From Thoreauomyces humboldtii (taxonomy: Eukaryota > Chytridiomycota > Chytridiomycetes > Spizellomycetales > Powellomycetaceae), in NCBI GenBank assembly GCA_027596035.1, contig JADGJA010000025.1:1-64000 (forward strand): a stretch of DNA of 64,000 bases. The letters are read 5' to 3'. The notes under the pieces were generated by a model, which did no database searches, was not told where the DNA came from, and was given only the letters and a program-made list of their open reading frames with translations. Position numbers and translations under genes: made by a program. The first letter of the stretch is position 1. Every line of letters begins with the position of its first letter. Below are positions 42,068-55,200 of the stretch, in pieces.

Positions 42068-43385
42068 CTACTTCTTATCATCCTCTTTCTCGTCTTTCTT
42101 TTCCGGGGACGTATTACCGCCCAAAGCCGCGCGGAGACGGGGGTCATCCAGGTTGACACCGGGAAGAGATCCCAGAAGTGAGCTCATGTCCACGGCCGGA
42201 GTAGTCGCCGAGTCGGTGTCCATGCTGGTAGGACCGCTCTGCAACAAGAAATTGAGATCCCGGCATCATCTGAGAAAAACCGAGGCATCTCCATACCCCT
42301 TGTCCCATTGACATCGCAAGGGCGGCAGCCAGATCGTCGTCTTCGTCGGAGGCACCAGCAGCGATAGGAGAAGAGTACGCCGCATCCACCACCATGGCAT
42401 CCGATCCACTCGCCGCCGCAGGGCCGCCCTGCCTTGCCTGCTCCTCCTCCATCGATATCCGAAGAGCCTAAGAGACCCGATATGAGACCGCGTCCGCAAA
42501 CAGGATCCGCAATGCTGACTAACCAAAGCCAATTCGGGGTCCAGGTTGGGATCAACCCCGAATTCAAATCCACCACCAGATGCGAAGCCCGGAGGTGCCC
42601 CGTCCTCGCCTGCTACGATAGGAGAGGAGATCAGGACGTCGCTGAGAATATGGGGACCGGGAGGGATCGAAACGAGATGGCTGCGAGAAAACATCAGCCA
42701 AGTGAAAGGGACTGTACCGTTGGCCACTCTCATCCTTATCCCACCTGTTGTCGCTGCTGTTCACAGCCGCAATGAATGCCTCTAGCTTAGTGGTGTTCTC
42801 CGCCTCTTCACCAAAGTTAATGATGTCAACAGCAATGTTGTTCTTTTTGAGCTTCTTTCCGAGCCGGACAACCGTCTTCTCGTCCTCGGCCAGTGGACTG
42901 CCCACAAAGACAATGATGCGCTGCTTTTGGTTCTTGTTTTGTCGGTGCTTCAGTGCGAGCTGGGCAATCTGCACACCAGTGCTGAGGTTGCTGTTCCCCG
43001 AAATGCCGATGTGGTGCAGAGCCGTGAGGATTTTGCCGATATCAGGCGTCAAGGTCACAAGAACCTCCGGACTACCGTTGGTGATCATAATCTTTGCATG
43101 AGAACCTGCGACACACTGCGCGGTGCACCAGATACGTACCTTTTTCCAGCCATTGTCATGAGCCCAACTGTGTTTTCCGGATTGCTCTGTGTTTTGGCAT
43201 TGAAAAGAAACGTCACAGCATCTGCCTGGGCCTCCATCCGAGTGGGAGTATAATCTCCGTTACGCATCCACTCCGAATTGTCAAGCCTTTGGTAAAGAGG
43301 CAATGTCAGTGCTTGTGACGCGTTCAAAACTGGAAAGCTTCTGGAACTGCCAAACATACACCAAAACAGTAGCTTCGAGTACCAT
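42068..43385 (-). CDS. RPN10: 26S proteasome regulatory subunit Rpn10
   Basis: Six exons (43385-43360, 43286-43140, 43071-42745, 42680-42524, 42467-42297, 42238-42068) encode 332 residues. The N-terminal von Willebrand A domain opens [20 protein letters not shown] and continues [47 protein letters not shown] and [20 protein letters not shown]. Two ubiquitin-interacting motifs follow: [16 protein letters not shown] and [15 protein letters not shown]. The second is usual in animals and absent from S. cerevisiae Rpn10. The C-terminus is acidic and lysine-rich. Rpn10 bridges lid and base of the 19S particle and is a receptor for ubiquitin chains. All splice phases agree; the first exon is 26 nt. 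Confidence 0.96.
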
Positions 43386-43919
43386 GTCTCCGGTATATGA
43401 ATTTGAGTCGAATTCCGGGCTGCAGAAGACAAACAGGCTATGGAGTGCACAAGCGGGTTATGAATTGCAAGTACTGAGATGTTGAAGAGATGGACGAGCC
43501 GGAGAGGGAAGAAGACGCGTAACACCGGTCTCTGAAGTACCCGTTACGGCCGCGGACCACTTCTTCCCGATGTCGAAACAAAGCTCAATGACTCCCCGAC
43601 CAGCACATAGCTGCACGCATACTACACACCCCAAATCATCATGTTCACGCCCAGTAAGTCAAGAGCAAGGTAAAGGCTGTTTACTGTATGCAAAAGGTCC
43701 CATGAGGAGCCGTCAAGAGTTGCTGTCCAGCTTGTTCGTGAAGCTGCACAGCCTTCTTGGTCAAAGCACAGGCCTGACCTTCCTTCGCGTTCCCACAGGT
43801 TTGACCATCCAGCACAAACGCAAACCCGCATCCAAGTTCTGGTCTTCGCCGTTTTGACATCACGGGGAGTCACGTCTCCAGAGTAAAGACGCGAAAGCTC
43901 GTACCGTGGTTCTTCGACA
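43386..43919. other. Shared upstream region of RPN10 and the SPX transporter
   Basis: 534 bases between divergent genes. No proteasome-associated control element (GGTGGCAAA) was noticed, and no TATA box stands out. Frames seen here are short. Confidence 0.5.
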
Positions 43920-46769
43920 ATGAAATTCTCGCACAGCATTCAGTTGAACGCTTCCCCAGAATGGACCGAAAACTACCTGTATGTGGATTCCGTACTGGCA
44001 GATCGGTAGCATTGCTTGTTGTGACTGATTCCTGGCATTCCCCAGGGCCTACTCTCAGTTGAAAAAGGCGATTTACGCTATCGAGAAGGCCTTGCTGGGC
44101 GTTGAGCAGCTACCGGCATCTCCACGCGATATAGAAGCGGACAGCTTCGACGAGAACTCTCCTTTGATCGACACGCAGCGCGGCACGGTCTCGAAACTCT
44201 CGCCAGAAGATGGCACTGCGTTCTTCAGCAGGGCTCTGGACGACCAACTGGAAAAGATCAACGCTTTCTACACTCGAAAGGAGGATCTTATAAAGGGCGA
44301 AGTTGCGGCTTTCGTCGCAGAGGTTCGAGCGTTGGAGGAGATCGAGGGCGCCCGATGGGACCTTGAGAGCGTGAACGTGGAGAATGAGGGCCCAGCAGAG
44401 TCCATCAGTCATCGAACCAGCGAAGAACCTACACCTTCCTCGCCTCGCGAATCTAGCGGCCCTTCCGCGTCAAATGTGCGGGGAACGTGGCCACGACGCA
44501 TGAACTCGGTTCCAGCGGGAGGGAAACCGGTCGTTGGCAGACGACCTGTGTCGGGGGATTCGGGCTCACAACTGTGGGCCTCGAGGAACATGAAACAGAA
44601 CCGACAGCGGTTTGGCAAGAAGGCGACCGACTTGTTCATTCTGCTGTCCGAGCTCAAAGACTATGTCGACCTCAACTACACTGGGTTTAGCAAGATCATA
44701 AAAAAGTACGACAAAGTGACCGGGTCCAAGCTTCGACGGTCTTACATGGCCACGAAAGTGGACTGCACCCGTCCATTCCGACCTCACTCAAAGGACACGA
44801 TCTCGGACATGATCGATCAAATCGTCTCCATTTACGCTACTATTCGAACTGACGGCAAGGTTGCGATTGCCTTGACGGATCTCAAGAGCACTCTGCGCGA
44901 GCACGTTGTGTGGGAGCGGAATACCATCTGGAAGGATATGATCGAGCAAGAGCGGAAGCGAGAGACGATTGGCTTGAGGCCTGGCGATAACGATGAACGT
45001 CCGACGGACGGGCGGAGAGAGATCACTTGCCTGGGGAGGAAGATCGCCGTGCCATCCATCCATTGGCAGTGGCTGAAGGTTGCGCTGTGTATTGGAACAT
45101 TTATCTTTCTTCTGCTTTATCCAACGTTTGAGGCTGTGGAACAGCGCAACTGTCTTGCGATCTTGGTTTTCGCATCTTTGCTGTGGGCGATGGAGGTAAC
45201 TCGAATACGTCAACTCCTGCTTCCACGCGTTTATTCAGAGCTTTGTTCTGTGTAGGTGCTACCGCTGTTTACCACTGCCATCCTTGTGCCATTCCTGATT
45301 GTACTGCTTCGCGTCCTGAGACTCCCAGTTACTCATCCGCATTCCGACATCACATACGAGCGGCTGACAGCCAAGGATGCCGCCAAGAAGATCTTCTCAG
45401 ACATGTTTGGACCAGTGATCATGCTTCTATTAGGGGGCTTTTCACTTGCTGCTGCACTCAGCAAGCACAACATCGCCAAGGGTCTTGCCTCTTTTGTCCT
45501 AGGAAAGGCCGGGAGCAAACCTCAAGCGGTCTTGCTTGCCAATATGTTCGTGAGCACCTTTGCGAGCATGTGGATCAGTAACGTTGCAGCGCCAGTGCTT
45601 TGCTTCTCTCTCATCACGGTATGGAAAGCTTCTCCCCAACATGTCCGGAAGTTTTCATACGATTGTAACCAGCAGTTCGCCTCTTAACAGCCGATCTTGC
45701 GTAATCTTCCTGCACGGTCCGCGTATGGACGTTGCCTCATCATGGGCATCGCCATGGCAGCCAATGTCGGCGGTATGGCGTCACCCATTTCCTCGCCGCA
45801 AAACATCATCGCAATCGGAACAATGGACCCGCCACCTAGCTGGCCTCAATTCTTTGCTGTCAGCATTCCTCTCGTCATCGCTATGGACCTTCTCATCTGG
45901 GGAGCTTTACTCATGATTTACCGCCCGCAAGACTCTGCGGGTGCTGCCCCACCTGAACTTTTTGGGAGGGTCAGCTATTTTGCGGAGCATCCCCTGGACC
46001 GCAAGCAGTGGTACATTATTGGCGTTAGTTTGCTTACCATCATCCTATGGTGCGCCGAAAGCGGCTTGGAAGACTACGTAGGAGACATGGGCGTCATTGC
46101 TATCGTGCCAATCGTCGCGTTCTATGGCGCGGGAGTGCTGACGAAAGACGACTGGAACAGCATGCTGTGGTCTGGTAAGCATGAGCGACACCTCCTTCGT
46201 TTATGTTGATCGACGCTTGGTGCTAATTAACTTTCCCCGATAGTTGTCATGCTCGCAATGGGAGGCATCGCTCTTGGAAAAGCCGTGGATTCAAGCGGCC
46301 TCCTCGCTGAAATCACCAGTCTCCTGATCCCGCATCTTGAGGGCCTGACGCCATTTAAGTGCCTCGCGCTTTTCTCCGGACTTGTTCTTGTGGGAACGAC
46401 CTTCATATCCCACACGGTCGGCGCTCTGATCATACTACCGATCATCCTGAAAGTTGGCAGCAGCCTGCCTGACCCCCGGGCCAACACCCTGGTTATGGCT
46501 GCCGGTACGAGCTTGCGCATATCGAACCTCATCAACGTGGGTTGTCAGCTAACTCATCCCCAACCTTAGCTTTCATGTGCTCAGGGGCAATGGGCCTTCC
46601 CGTTTCCTCTTTCCCAAACATGAACGCCATTTCGCTCGAAGACTCATCTGGTTTGCCTTGGGTGAGCGTATCGGACTTCTTGAAAGTTGGACTGCCGTGT
46701 TCCGTGATTGCATGGTCAGTCGTGATGTTCATTGGATACCCAATCATGGGACTTGTTGGCATCCAATGA
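43920..46769 (+). CDS. SPX-domain low-affinity phosphate transporter (Pho87/90/91-type)
   Basis: Six exons (43920-43978, 44046-45195, 45256-45618, 45691-46174, 46244-46504, 46570-46769) encode 838 residues. The N-terminal SPX domain starts MKFSHSIQLNASPEWTENYL, with YSQLKKAIYAIEKALLG and the lysine surface helix YTGFSKIIKKYDKVTG that binds inositol pyrophosphates. The C-terminal half is a DASS/CitM-type transporter with about 12 membrane segments, including NVGGMASPISSPQNIIAIGT, and SGAMGLPVSSFPNMNAI near the end, the two family signature loops. In yeast such proteins move phosphate at the plasma membrane or vacuole and are restrained by their SPX domain. The fifth intron starts at GTACGAG (46505); a later GT would leave only 29 nt, too short. 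Confidence 0.92.
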
Positions 46770-47211
46770 TATTTATCTGTACCTATCATTGAATATGATT
46801 CTGCTGGACTCTATCTTATGCCATACTACGACATCCCATGGAGTTGGCAGCTGGGGATGGGGTAACCGTGCCTTTGTCGTTCGTGTTTGTGAACACTCCT
46901 CCCAAGGCACTTGTTCCAAGAGCCTGACACCCCAATGGGACCGGGACCCCAATGGGTCACAGCGGAAAAGAATGTCTCTAGTCCCTGTGGGGTGTCGGTT
47001 CGGGCACTTTAAACAGCAAGATGGGGCCACCCGATGTATGTATCCGCGCTATCTTGCTTCAGGCATCCCGCCCTCCTTATGATATTCAGCATCTGCCATT
47101 TTTCTCAGGACAGCGCCGAGCGCCGAGCTGTTATGGTTTCCTATACACCTTGTAGCTATGGCAGCTAACTATGGGGCCGAGAAGCGGGTACCGTGAAACT
47201 TGTGTGCTAAA
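46770..47211. other. Intergenic between convergent genes
   Basis: About 440 bases. A small hairpin-capable stretch with repeated TGGGACC/CCCCAATGGG occurs near 46930-46960. No gene is seen. Confidence 0.45.
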
Positions 47212-48618
47212 CTACATCGTGTCGCCTCGGATTTCCCGAACTTTAAGCCGCACGAGACCTTCCCGCCAAGCGAGAAATGCCGGAAGGACCACGGAGACTC
47301 CCACCACGGGTATGGAAACCAGCACCAAGGCGGCCATCCCAAATGCTTTGACCTTCGTCACAGAGCCCGCCGCAACGGCGTTGCGCAAGAACGCGCAGCT
47401 AAATACGATGGAAATGGCCGTACAGAAGAAGAGATCCGCGGTGATGCTCTTTTGACACGAGTTGGCGAAGATGGCGGTGGAGAGCTCAAGGAGGAGACTA
47501 CGGTGTGGGTTGAGGAGGCGAGAGGAAGTGACGAGGAGGCTGACGAGGTTCGCGACGGCCAGGAATGTGTAAAGAGAAGCGGTACTCGAGGCCTCCGCTG
47601 TACTATGCGATTGAGAAATCAGCTTTGGGTGGGCGATCAGCTTCGGTCCTGAGGCGCCTATGATTGGCAGAAGCAGTAGGAGGTGGAGAAGGTGTAAATT
47701 TGCGCCGAAGAGGGGTGATGAAGTTGGAATTTCCAACGTGTACGTAACCGCCGCCACGTAAACCGCAAAAAGAGAAAAGATCGTAACAGTAAGGCGACCT
47801 GATCGTCTATTCACGTAGGTTCCTGTGAAGAGGAGAGGAGAGGACAACTGGTCAGCATTGCGTTCGTACATGTTGACTGGACAAGTCTTACTTTCCGCCG
47901 CCTGTCGCTGGATCAAGAAGAGCGAAAAGGCTGTTGACATGGCCCCGAGGAAGCCAACGCAGACGAAGGCGAGGGCAGATGCCAGTCCGGCTCGCCTAGC
48001 CATGCCACCCTTCTCGCTTGTCTTTCTTGCAAGATTGTGAGGACCCTCGGACCAGAAAAAGGCCACGATAACGGCAGCCGTGTTGAGGAGCTGAGCGCTC
48101 CACCACCATTGATAAGCATCTTCGGTCACGGCACGATAGGCGGCGACGAACCAATCAGATTCCCGAACCCAATCGTCGAAAGTAGCGCTACCGGGAACCT
48201 ACAGCAAAACTTGTAAGACTTGAAGCCTTCAGTGCGGTTTGTGCCAGGGAGAGCGCGAAACCCGCGCGAGCGAGCTTCTGTGCGCTGCCTGCAGCCCAAC
48301 GTTCTGTTTGGACTATTGCAGGTTGCGCCATTTCCTTACCTTGGCCAGGTAATCGTAGGGTCCATTTCCAGTGACAAAATCGGTGTAGTCTTGGAAAAGC
48401 CATGATACAATTTCTGTCCACGTAACGTACAGGGATGCGATTGCGAGGGGTAGCAAAGCCCAAGAGACGGAAGAGTAAGGAAGTGACCGAAGGGCGCGCG
48501 AGAAGCAAATGACGAGGGCCGTGCCCAGCAGCGCAAAGTAGAGCCCAATCAAGAGGATGGGTTTCAGAGGTGCGTCCTCTAGAAATCCGAAGGATGGAAT
48601 GATGTTGACGAGATCCAT
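47212..48618 (-). CDS. Uncharacterised multipass membrane protein
   Basis: Three exons (48618-48340, 48198-47892, 47822-47212) encode 398 residues. About nine hydrophobic segments are visible, for example PILLIGLYFALLGTALVICF, LLPLAIASLYVTWTEIVSWL, LNTAAVIVAFFW, LASALAFVCVGFLGAMSTAF and ALVLVSIPVVGVSVVLPAFL. Between the third and fourth lies a soluble motif TFDDWVRESDWFVAAYRAVT then DAYQWWWSAQLLN, which looks like the conserved core. I do not recognise the family; similar FDDWxRxSDLF and WWWSxQ signatures occur, as I recall, in unnamed fungal membrane proteins. The second intron is 69 nt, so the frame stays open through it, but its GTAAGA donor and TTCACAG acceptor are strong. Confidence 0.8.
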
Positions 48619-49008
48619 TCTGGTACGGTACTGGGACCCACTGAGATGGCGGCGGTGTGATCGCGTTCAACGCAGAAGTCGGGCAGACGGAAATTTGGGA
48701 AAAAGTTTGGAACAGGGTTCCCCATAAGAAAGGGTCCGATCCGTGCGGACGTGCGGCAGCAAATGGGTGAGCAAAAAGCACAGCCACCGTCTTGTCATGA
48801 CGGGAAACTTTGGAATCGACCTGCTCCACCCAGCACCTCCTGCACAGCACCCCCACAAGAAACCCGGTCAAGCTGGGTTCAGCAATACATAGGGGTCGAT
48901 ACTACGGTACAGAAAACTGGATTGCTGCGTACTTCATCAAAGGTTCTCGCTACACTTCAGTCACTTACAAGTACATAACCAACTCGGACTTGAAGATCAA
49001 CGTCTGCC
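48619..49008. other. Shared upstream region
   Basis: 390 bases between the divergent membrane protein and CUE-domain genes. Open minus-strand frames here are read-through of the first exon of the membrane protein gene. No clear promoter motif. Confidence 0.45.
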
Positions 49009-51978
49009 ATGCCTCCTTCCAACGGGACAACCTCCAAGGTTCCTTCCGCCAAGCCTATCGGTTCATTGAACTCATCGATTGCAGTTCCGCTCAGACTCTT
49101 CCCACCAACTTACACCGGTCCGAACGCCACAGCTAAACTCCAGAAAGAGCTCGATTCCCACACCACTCGTCAGTTGTCCTCCCTGCTCCGATTACCGTTC
49201 GCAAAGTTCTGGAGCTCCGTGCTGCACGATTCCAGCGAGAACGCCTTTTATAGTATAAGAAGGTTCCTCGACGGTTACTTTCGAATCGACCCCGGAACAA
49301 GCACATCTTTGGAGGGACGAGACCCGGAAGTGGCACAAAAAGTATTCTACCTTGTGTGCAGACTCGCCCTCGCTCCCGTCGAGCTCGCCGAACGGAAGTT
49401 CGAGTCGGAGGATGAGCAGGATGAGCTGAGCGAGTGGGTCGCTCACCGATGGGCCGACGAGGTTTACGACTCGGAACTGTTGACTTTACCGCGACTCCTG
49501 GAGGTCGTTCGTGTCTTCGGGGGCACAAATGGAGCGACCTTGCGAGGTGCATGTGCATGTGTGTTACATGCTCAGCCCCGGCTTCTCGCTGACCTGGCGG
49601 CATCCATACGGGTAGTTGTGGGTTCGGTGCATGCCGTTCAAAAGACCTATGGGAAAGCATCCGGAGGAAATGGTTCCAAGGGAAAAGGCAAGGCCAGGAC
49701 CTCCACTGCCGACACATCCATCTCCGGCGCGAGCCCTAGCTCGAGTCTCGGAGACGACACATCGCTGCTGCATCGTGCCATATCAGATCTGCGGGGTCTC
49801 CTCATGATCGGCGAGGAGGCAGTCGCCGCGGTCTTTCTCGCGAATCCCGACCTCGTTGCCGCTCTTACGGATGCTTACCAGGTTGCCAACATCCTTGGAA
49901 AACCTGTTGACGATGATGAGACAGTCCCTGCTCCGCATGTGGATTGCGTCGTAGACGTCGAGGCAGCCCTTTCGACCGAAGGGACAGATGCTCTTACACA
50001 TTCCCGACGATTGAAAGCGGCCGTTCTCATGTTTATCGAAACCCTCTTTCACGTGCACTTCTTTACACCTCTTCAACTGGCCACATCTCCCGCGACATCG
50101 ATACCGTCGGCGACACCCGCAACGTCGCCGCCCTCTATGTCCGATGTGCAGTCACTTACTGAACAACTTTGCAACATGAGCATGCAATTACTCGAGCTTT
50201 CCAGCTTTGACGCTCCCGTACGCTTTTTCGAAACTGCCCCGCTCCTTGTGGACCTCGAAGTCTTTGCCTCCCTAGGGGGATGGTTTAGCAAATTGATTGA
50301 GCGGTTTGATGACTTGAAGGAAGACGCGCGGTTAGAATACCTCGTTCAGTCTTTGGAGCAGCTCGTCATCTTCAGCGGCAATGCGGAAATGAAGCGCCTA
50401 ATGGCAAATCATCGAGATGACAAAAGCCGAAGAGACTCTGTTGTGACCACAGCTCTCACCAGTCCTACAGGCGCTATGAACGGCGAACCAAGGGTCGCAA
50501 CGCTGGATGTACGTCTTTATCCCGATGTTATTATCGTTTAGTGATTCAGCACCGAAACCTAACAACTTGCTGCAGTCAAGAGCTGTTAACGAAGACTTCG
50601 TGAAACGCACTTTGCTCGTTTCTCAAGTTCAAGATCTCTTCCCTGACCTTGGGGAAGGTTTTATCGAAGCGTGCCTGCTAGCCTTTGATGACGACGCTGA
50701 AGTCGTCATCATGAAGATCCTAGAAGACGACTTGCCCGACTACGTGCAACGCCTTGATCGTCAGATGCAACGGTACATTCCCTTCAGCATGTCCCTTGCT
50801 GAAACGAACTCTCTCTCATGTCTCAGCTTCCATACAGAACCGCACCGATCATAGAAAAGGTCTTATCAGCCGTTGTGGTGCGCCCGCCTACCCCACCGCC
50901 TCGTTCGGTGTCCGTCGAACCGCCTACGGAACCCGAGTCGCCGGCGACTATCCTGTCCAGCCGACGGAATATCCACGATGGTGACGAATTCGATATTTTC
51001 CGACGCGGTCATCTCAATATGGCCAACGTGCAATTTGGAAAGAGAAGGTGCGAGGCAGATCTTTTGCGTAATGATCCATTGTGACTAGTCTGAAGCATCT
51101 TCTCACGTACAACTCTTGATATAGTGACAAAGCTAATCTTCTGGATGACAAGTCGTTCGTGCAAAGTCACCGAGAAGCATTGCTGGCAACACAGTATGAC
51201 GAGTACGATGATGAGTACGTACCTGTCGATATTCAGACCTGCTACTGCTTCGTGCTGACCGTCTACTAGATATGATGACACGTACGACACAACTGATGTC
51301 AAGCTGTCAGGTTTAGCCGAACCTCCAACGGCCGATGCCACGCCGATCTTGTCGCAGCCCCAGCGCGCGTCTACCGTTGAGGTTGTCGATCCCCTCGAGG
51401 CGATTTTGGTTGTTGCATACCAAAAGTCACCTGCTGTTTACACGCGTGCCCAGCGCAAGACACCCGCGAGAGCAGAGCTCAAACGGGCGACGACCTGGAG
51501 CGACGAGCAGATTGAGGGGTGGGGAGTTATGCTGGAACGCAATGTAAGTCTTCTTGAGATCGCCGGCATGCCTTCCGCCGCGTGACTTACGCATCGTCTT
51601 TTTGTATACCTGCAGCCAAGAAAGGAACGCCTGCTCGAGCGATACGCATTCAGGGGCAACAGAGTTGCGCACCCCGTTTTGGAGAGTGATGGCGAGGAAG
51701 ACGAGGAGGAGGAGGAGCAAGAAGTCTCCGCCGCGGGACCCAAACCAAGAAATCCACCCACACGACAACCGCCAACGCATACACGAGGACGGGGACGCGG
51801 ACGAGGAGAAGGCAGGGGTGGTGGTACGCCTAATGGAGGAGTTGCAAGAGGCGGTGAAGGACGAGGAGCTGGTGGCAAGCCCCGCGGAGCTGGGAACCGA
51901 GGGGCGCGAGGCGCAGGGCATCGCGGACGGGGATCAGGGCACAGGGGCAATGCCTGGCCCAGTGCAGCCGATTTTTGA
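49009..51978 (+). CDS. CUE3: CUE-domain protein, Cue3/ASCC2 homologue of the ribosome-quality-control trigger complex
   Basis: Six exons (49009-50508, 50576-50772, 50838-51047, 51125-51214, 51270-51543, 51616-51978) encode 877 residues. The N-terminal helical ASCC2 region contains FWSSVLHDSSENAFYSIRRF and a long helical array. The CUE domain is VQDLFPDLGEGFIEACLLAF with LEDDLPDYVQRLDR around residue 520-570. After it comes RRNIHDGDEFDIFRRG and YDEYDDEYDDTYDTT, both hallmarks of the family. The C-terminus is acidic then RGG-rich (RGRGRGRGEGRGGG). In yeast Cue3 (Rqt3) with the helicase Slh1 splits ubiquitinated stalled ribosomes; human ASCC2 also reads K63 chains in alkylation repair. The acceptor of exon 3 (CATACAG) was the only one that keeps frame into the conserved RRNIHDGDEF block. 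Confidence 0.93.
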
Positions 51979-52240
51979 GCTGACCTCAAACACTTCTCAT
52001 ATATCATCAATTTAACTGCTACACAATTGCCCGTCAGCAGCCGAAACTGACCGCAGTGACCGGCTCCGTCTTGGGCTCCGTGTTCTCCGTGTCCTCCGCG
52101 CCGTGTCCTCCCCTGGCCCTATGGCTTGGGAACAATCACAAAGCCACGGGAGAGTGTCAATTCAAGTGCTGCGAACGCATGCAACGAGCAGTCCTGCTCC
52201 TTGACCTCCACTCGGGTTGCATGCCTTGTTCCTCCTCGCC

Positions 52241-55200
52241 ATGAGCGTATGTTCTGGGGAGGAGCATTGTTTCCGAGTGCTTCGTCTAATTCGAAGATCT
52301 TGTGTAGGACGATGATGCTCCCAACGCGACGGATGCGAAGTCTATAGTCTTACTTTTGAAGCAGCCCACTCGTATCACCCGTGGCGATTATGATCTATGG
52401 CTTCTCGACCGGATGATGCGGGCGCTACCTCTTTCAGACTTCACTGTGCGTTGTCCGCGACATTCGTGGCAACTCTGTCGCTGAACGCCAACGACCTCCC
52501 CGCAGGACGAAGAGTTCACCCTGGTGGACTATCAAACCGGAACAGAAGGATCGGTTCCCGACCTTGTGCGCATCACTCCGGAGACTGCCGTTCATGCCTT
52601 TGCCAATGCGTACCGTGTGGCCTTCGTGGTCGACTGTTCACCTTCGATGACCGTGATTGATGATTCAAGTGGGAAAGCCAAGACGCTCATCTCGGTGGCA
52701 TTTGAAACGTGAGTGGCCGTGTCCGGAGTGAGCTATGTGGACGCGCAAACTGGGGCGTCGAAAGTCTGCTCGCTTGAGGTGGTCTATTGAGCAGGGCATG
52801 TGCTGAAGCGAGATTACACGTTAGGTTGTGTCAATGCCTTGAAGGTGTGTCTCGACCGTTCTCGATCCCGAGCAGTTTGAAAGAAGAAGTGACCTACGTG
52901 AGCTTCTGCAGCAATTCGAGTCCTACGCGAGTTTTTTCTCAAACTTGCATTTTGTAGGTCCACCCCATGGTTTATGTTACCGTGATTGCCGAGTGCGGAA
53001 GCTCGTATTTCCGCGGTGACCAGAGCTCGCTGGCCGCCAAGCATGCCAGGTCATTCCCGTCTCGAGTTTTACTGCAAGAGGTGCTTGTGACGCGCCGGAA
53101 TTTGGAAGCAACTTGCGAACGGCTTTATGATTCTTTGAACGCTTACGAGCACGATATGGTACAACAACGGCAAAAAGACAGCAGGTCCGCTGCGGTCGCG
53201 ACGGAAGAAGCAGAGGCAAACATGGATGGACTTGACGAACCAGCGGACGAGCCCGAGCGGGCCGACTCCGCGGCGGACGTCCGGGAAACGACAGACGCGG
53301 AAGTTCCCTTGCAAGTCGATAGCGTTTATCAGGCCATTGATAGCGCTTTAATCGCAATCGATCTGATGCCATCAAAGTGCCTTCCCTCGATTGTTCTCCT
53401 CACAGATGGCGTTGTCGGAACAACTGGTGCAGGGGAGGTCGCTGCTCGAGAGGCGGTTCAAAAGCTGGCCTTTCACAACGCTGTGTTCACTGTTATTCAG
53501 ATTGGGTCGGGCGAGGGCTTTAACAGTGGCGTCAATCTTGGACACGTGGCAGATAACGAATTTCTTCGCTTTCTTGCCATCTCAGCTGCGGGGACCTTTC
53601 TGTACGGGGCAGATTGTGCTTATCTTGATCCGGACACGACAGAACCAGCCTCGCGCAATGCTCCACCTCCTAACTTTTATCATCGTCACCTGCTGATGCA
53701 TCATTGTGCGCTGGCAAAATTAGCGAGCGAGAACCGGTACCGGACAGTTAACGGAACGAGGCGGGAGCGACCCGTTGATTGTCCACGAGGCCGTCTACTC
53801 AACGCAAATGTGGATACGAATCATTCCACTACGACGCCGGATGAGCTAGCATTTCCCTGGGAGCCCGCTAGCAAACCGCCCCTTGTGGCAGAAATCCTTT
53901 GCGGATATCGTGATTACACAGTATCAGTGGATGTCCATCATATTATCCGAGCCCGCCTGCAGGAAGGTTTTGTGTTACGGAGCGTACAAATAGCTCGTCG
54001 ATCCCGTAAGCCAGGCAAGGTCGAAATCATTCTGATGATGCCTTGGTTTACAAACGTAACGGTCTTGTACACTATCAAAACAACATGGGCCGGACCTATC
54101 TCGAACGGTTCGATTCTCCTAGCCCGTGGTCACGGCAAGCCACCTCGCATCGAGCTCAACATTTTGGCTCAACATGCGTTTGCAATCCTGTTTATCGACA
54201 TTCAAAATCTTGAGGAAAAAGGACTGTTTAGCCGCGATATGCAAAGAAAGTTGCTCGAATTGCATCATTTCCTCAAGCGCGTGTACGAAGTGGACGATGC
54301 TTTTAAAGTATGTTTTTTTTTGCAATCTGGATCATGGTGATGCATCCGGTCTAACTTTTAAATTGTTCAAGGTCATCGCGTCATTTCAGACAAAGTACTC
54401 TTTGACTCCGGATACTTCGATGCCTTTACGGTTCGGATTCGCCGGCGCATTACCATCAGGTTCCAGTCCCACGGCGATCCCAAGCAATTATTGGCAGGTC
54501 GTGACGCAAATCATGGATTCACATGCTGAATCATTCGTTCACTTTACTCGTGACTTAATTTTGCGCTCAACGTCTGGGGGCTCGGAGAATGTATGGATGA
54601 CTCGCCACCAGGTTGCCGCGATGTACCTACATGATTATCTCGCATCCGAGTGGCGGTCTTTCTCCGTAGGGAAGGGTGTCTATGTTAAGCTGCTGCAAGA
54701 AAGGGCAGATGCCGAAAGCATAGACGCCAATACTGCCCATGACGGTAGCGCTAGCGGCTTTTGTGTCTTGAAAATTCTCTGGAAAAACGAATGTTTAGCG
54801 ACACTACATTGCACGTTTTTTGAAGTTCATGTGAGCGTTCGTGAGAAAACCATGGAAACACTCGTGCAAGCTATCGGGAACATTGAACATGCGGTGCGGA
54901 GCTCGGGCGTCGCTTTTCGACCTTTGATTGTCTGCCGCAAACCCGTAGGGCGGATGCTTGTACATTACAAAATCGACGAGGACACAGTAGCTCATGTTGT
55001 CACAGAACCGGAGGATCTCTCTGAATCGTTGGGGACGGCAGCCCTGAGTACTCTGGCCACCCTTGCAGATACTCCAATTCTGCGCTCCCGAATACAAGCC
55101 TACCTGAGACATGATCGGTTTGTCTGGCTTACGGATGTTATGCCCAGGGATGTGGAAGGTCCAAATTCTATCTTGGCCGATCGATTACCGCTGGATGAGC

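Noticed and set aside
46533..46569. Short intron using a GT near 46541 in the SPX transporter
   Set aside because: Would be 29 nt; the donor GTACGAG at 46505 gives 65 nt and restores the family's MAA-CSGAMGLPVSSFPN spacing.
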